A stretch of DNA of 8,104 nucleotides from JBBTWG01 sp038062935. GTDB taxonomy: Bacteria; Patescibacteriota; Gracilibacteria; UBA1369; UBA12463. The DNA is taken from NCBI GenBank assembly GCA_038062935.1, contig JBBTWG010000039.1:1-8104 (forward strand), in the 5' to 3' direction. The position numbers and the translations under genes were made by a program. A model generated the notes under the pieces. The model was not told the origin of the DNA and did not search any database. It saw nothing but the letters and a program-made list of their open reading frames with translations. Positions 6,578 through 8,104 of this stretch are shown here, in pieces; positions within the stretch are counted from its first letter, which is position 1; the number at the start of each line of letters is the position of its first letter.

Positions 6578-7138
6578 TTATTGAACGAATTGGATCGATT
6601 GTGCGATATTTTGTGCTTCTTGTGCGACTACTTCGTCTTCGTTGGTAATGAATGCTGCTGTAGCGATGAGGATCGTTTTTTCTTTTGATATGATTGTTTG
6701 TACAAATTTTAAGAGTGGATCTTTTGTACTTCTTTTTCCTTGAAATATGGTAATCATCTTTCCGCTCTCATCTTTTTCATCGAGCTTTTTGTAATTCTGG
6801 AGAACCGCTGCGCTGCTCTCATTGAGTTTTTTACTATAGTCTCCGATGATCATTCCTTCTGGAAGAATATTTTTGACGACGCTGACATTGGCAATGAAAA
6901 CTTCATTTTTCTTTTTTGATCTGAAGACGGTTTGGGTGTTGCTCGAAATCTCGCTCGTAAAATCTCTTTTTCCAAACACTTCCCAAGTTTCTGGAAATTG
7001 TGCCTGGAATTCACCATTTGCATACACGCCTTTTTGATCTGCGGTTGATGTTACTACTGGAGCGTCTTCTCCGAATCCGAGACATCCGGTCAAGAGGAGT
7101 GTTGATGCGAGCAGTAATGTGATTGCGATTTTTTTCAT
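6578..7138 (-). CDS. Small lipoprotein, possible PsbP/DUF1795-like fold
   Basis: This is a 186-residue lipoprotein. The N-terminus has two lysines, a hydrophobic core and a lipobox LLTGC with the lipidated cysteine at residue 19, so the mature protein (19-186) is anchored outside the cytoplasmic membrane. After a short linker the sequence YANGEFQAQFPETWEVF starts a single compact domain of about 150 residues with alternating beta-strand-like stretches and a C-terminal helix ending AQNIAQSIQFVQ. This outline (F-P-W opening, final 'a..i..S..f' helix) resembles PsbP/DcrB/DUF1795-type domains, but I cannot confirm it by eye. No catalytic motif is visible, and the mature part has no cysteine other than the lipidated one. 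It sits between clpP (29-bp gap) and the oxidoreductase (21-bp gap), probably in one transcript. The start ATG 7138 is set by the signal peptide. Confidence 0.85.
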   Translation of the reverse strand: MKKIAITLLLASTLLLTGCLGFGEDAPVVTSTADQKGVYANGEFQAQFPETWEVFGKRDFTSEISSNTQTVFRSKKKNEVFIANVSVVKNILPEGMIIGDYSKKLNESSAAVLQNYKKLDEKDESGKMITIFQGKRSTKDPLLKFVQTIISKEKTILIATAAFITNEDEVVAQEAQNIAQSIQFVQ

Positions 7139-7167
7139 AAATATTGAATGTTTTTATCCAGAAAATC

Positions 7168-7773
7168 CTAGAGAACACTGTCGATGAGGCCGTATTTCTT
7201 TGCTTCCTGTGCACTCATGAAATTATCACGATCTGTGTCTTTTTCGATAGTGGCCATGGATTGTCCTGTATGTTTTGCGAGAATTCCGTTGAGCCGATCT
7301 TTGGTTTTGATAATGTGATCGGCGTGGATGCGGATGTCGGTTGCTTGACCTTCTGTACCTCCGAGTGGTTGGTGAATCATGACTTCTGCGTTTGGAAGTG
7401 CATGTCTTTTGCCTTTTGCACCTCCTGTGAGAATGATCGCGCCCATGGATGCTGCCATACCGACGCAGACGGTCGCGACGTCTGGTTTGATGATTTGCAT
7501 GGTGTCATATATAGCGAGTCCAGCGGTGACATGACCTCCGGGACTTTGGACATACATCGTAATGTCTTTCTTTGAATTCTCTTTTTCGAGATACAGGAGC
7601 TGTGCGATGATAATGTTCGCGACTGCATCGTTTACGCCTGTCCCGAGGAAAATCACACGTTCTTTCAAGAGGAGTGAATAGATGTCGTAGGCTCTTTCTC
7701 CAGAATGGCTTTTTTCGATCACGGAAGGTACGAGAATATCGGCGAGAATTGGAAAGAATTTTGGAATGGCCAT
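7168..7773 (-). CDS. clpP: ATP-dependent Clp protease proteolytic subunit ClpP
   Basis: This is a 201-residue serine protease subunit, the usual ClpP length. It forms the tetradecameric barrel that degrades proteins delivered by a Clp ATPase such as ClpX or ClpC. The catalytic triad is intact: Ser109 in GMAASMG, His134 in VMIHQPLGG and Asp183 in TDRDNFMSA. Also conserved are RAYDIYSLLLKERVIFLG (27-44, head-domain start), QSPGGHVTAGLAIYDTM (76-92) and the C-terminal KYGLIDSVL. About 15 residues precede the conserved VPSVIE segment and may be a processed propeptide. The ATG at 7773 follows a pyrimidine-rich leader with no Shine-Dalgarno. No clpX or trigger-factor gene lies within the window. 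Downstream genes follow closely on the same strand. The stop is TAG, unlike the TAA of the other recognised genes. Confidence 0.97.
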   Translation of the reverse strand: MAIPKFFPILADILVPSVIEKSHSGERAYDIYSLLLKERVIFLGTGVNDAVANIIIAQLLYLEKENSKKDITMYVQSPGGHVTAGLAIYDTMQIIKPDVATVCVGMAASMGAIILTGGAKGKRHALPNAEVMIHQPLGGTEGQATDIRIHADHIIKTKDRLNGILAKHTGQSMATIEKDTDRDNFMSAQEAKKYGLIDSVL

Positions 7774-7780
7774 GTGTGGG

Positions 7781-7815
7781 AGGATTTAGGATATAGGATT
7801 TAGGATGTAGGAAAG
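7781..7815 (+). repeat. Tandem 7-bp repeat in the clpP leader
   Basis: Five consecutive heptamers AGGATTT, AGGATAT, AGGATTT, AGGATGT and AGGAAAG (the last degenerate) run from 7781 to 7815, beginning 8 bp upstream of the clpP start codon. Units 1-2 and 3-4 also form a 14-bp period. In the clpP message the repeat reads as ATCCT units directed toward the ATG. It is not part of any coding frame I can support. Confidence 0.85.
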
Positions 7816-7842
7816 TGCAAAGTCACACGTCGCATGTTTATT

Positions 7843-7871
7843 ATTATATGTTGGAAGTTAGATTTTGTTTC
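7843..7871 (-). promoter_or_regulatory. Candidate clpP promoter
   Basis: On the minus strand a perfect TATAAT (7848-7843) lies 17 bp downstream of GAAACA (7871-7866), which matches TTGACA in only three positions. Predicted start is near 7836, giving a leader of about 63 nt that would contain the whole heptamer array. The -10 overlaps the stop codon of the small lysine-rich ORF. Confidence 0.4.
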
Positions 7872-8017
7872 CGTGTCACTATACACTTTTTTGAAGCAGG
7901 AGAAATGCAGGATGGCTTGACGCAAAATCTTTTCTTGTCTTGAATTTTTTCTGCGTTTTTTAGCTTCCTTTTGCCGTTTTTTCTTTTTCTTTTTTTTCCT
8001 TGACTCTTCGTTTTCAT
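7844..8017 (-). CDS. Possible small lysine-rich ORF, 57 residues
   Basis: An ATG at 8017 opens 57 codons to TAA at 7844-7846. The first 30 residues are extremely basic (opening MKTKSQGKKRKRKNGKRK), and the rest contains three cysteines (residues 32, 37 and 45). The start overlaps the stop of the preceding minus-strand frame as ATGA, an arrangement typical of coupled genes. Against it, no Shine-Dalgarno is present, the basic composition follows directly from the A-rich strand bias of the segment, and the length is within chance expectation. I recognise no family. Confidence 0.2.
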   Translation of the reverse strand: MKTKSQGKKRKRKNGKRKLKNAEKIQDKKRFCVKPSCISPASKKCIVTRKQNLTSNI

Positions 8018-8028
8018 TTCAATACTAT
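8000..8028 (+). promoter_or_regulatory. Candidate plus-strand promoter near the right edge
   Basis: TTGACT (8000-8005, 5 of 6) and TACTAT (8023-8028, 4 of 6) are separated by exactly 17 bp. Predicted start is about 8035. No plus-strand gene is visible in the 70 bases that remain, apart from a 22-codon ORF (8027-8095). The transcript would begin with a stable hairpin (8041-8059). Confidence 0.35.
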
Positions 8029-8104
8029 GTCCCGTGCTGTAAGGGCAATCGATGCCTTTTTAGCTTTTGCAAGTCCTTTGACATTTATGGCGTAATAGAG
8101 AAAC
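8014..8104 (-). CDS. Possible C-terminal fragment of an upstream gene
   Basis: A minus-strand frame is open from the window edge to TGA at 8014-8016, about 29 codons ending in LTARDIVLK. It has the same orientation as clpP and would be the gene before it. The stretch is too short to show coding character, it contains two ATA codons that neighbouring core genes tend to avoid, and no family is recognisable. Confidence 0.2.
   Translation of the reverse strand, partial: FLYYAINVKGLAKAKKASIALTARDIVLK
8041..8061 (+). terminator. Hairpin followed by T-run (possible terminator or leader hairpin)
   Basis: AAGGGCA (8041-8047) pairs with TGCCTTT (8053-8059), seven pairs with one G-U, around the loop ATCGA, with five T residues at 8057-8061. 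The shape is that of a short intrinsic terminator on the plus strand. It could equally be the first hairpin of a transcript starting near 8035. The T-run partly belongs to the stem, which weakens the terminator reading. Confidence 0.3.

Larger units (their letters stand above)
7774..8104. other. 331-bp region upstream of clpP without a recognised gene
   Basis: This stretch holds the clpP leader repeat, a candidate clpP promoter, a strongly pyrimidine-biased plus strand (about 7943-8000, almost only T and C), two unsupported minus-strand frames and a plus-strand promoter/hairpin pair at the right end. Nothing in it matches a known RNA gene by eye. Confidence 0.6.

Noticed and set aside
7874..7892. 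GTGT-CACTAT-ACAC followed by T6 as a plus-strand terminator.
   Set aside because: A four-pair stem is too weak, and no plus-strand gene ends upstream of it.
8027..8095. 22-codon plus-strand ORF starting MSRAVRAIDAFLAF.
   Set aside because: It is very short, has no ribosome binding site, overlaps the hairpin and an opposing open frame, and shows no family resemblance. It is kept only as a possible leader-peptide idea.

Overview
The window is ordinary bacterial chromosome: roughly 40% GC, densely coding and read with the standard code. The identifiable genes end in TAA or TAG and none has an in-frame TGA. The mix of conserved single-copy genes (hemW, an rlmA-like methyltransferase, typA, tRNA-Leu, msrA, clpP), tight spacing, a lipoprotein and almost no Shine-Dalgarno sequences would suit a small-genome bacterium, possibly a Patescibacteria/CPR lineage such as Peregrinibacteria. 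That placement is an inference and is not proven by anything here. The absence of TGA as a glycine codon argues against code-25 Gracilibacteria/Absconditabacteria.

Layout. Bases 1-384 (+) hold the C-terminal part of a membrane protein that resembles the VTT/DedA family. Facing it is hemW (410-1534, -). A 61-bp divergent spacer separates hemW from an RlmA-type 23S rRNA guanine methyltransferase (1596-2444, +), which converges on typA/bipA (2448-4244, -) with only 3 bp between the stop codons. typA has a near-consensus promoter (TTGTCA-17-TATAAT) at 4296-4324. Next are a class II tRNA-Leu(UAA) with encoded CCA (4414-4499, +) and, 19 bp later, an unrecognised multi-pass membrane protein (4519-5352, +).

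The right-hand third is one minus-strand gene string, transcribed right to left: clpP (7773-7168), a small lipoprotein (7138-6578), an FNR-type flavin oxidoreductase (6556-5843) and msrA (5850-5371). Gaps are 29 bp, 21 bp and an 8-nt overlap. Together the string looks like a stress and protein-quality-control unit: proteolysis, envelope lipoprotein, NAD(P)H-linked flavoprotein and methionine sulfoxide repair. Upstream of clpP is a tandem heptamer array in the 5' leader, then about 290 bp with no recognised gene. That stretch has a strong strand asymmetry, a lysine-rich small ORF, an open frame running off the window, and an opposing promoter/hairpin signature.

The two membrane-protein genes (1-384 and 4519-5352) use AGA/AGG and ATA codons that the rlmA-like gene nearly or wholly avoids, so they may have a different history. 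No CRISPR array, insertion sequence, integrase, toxin-antitoxin pair or defence system was found. The most notable points are the clpP-to-msrA string, the clpP leader repeat and the unexplained 7816-8104 segment. I see no convincing undescribed system.
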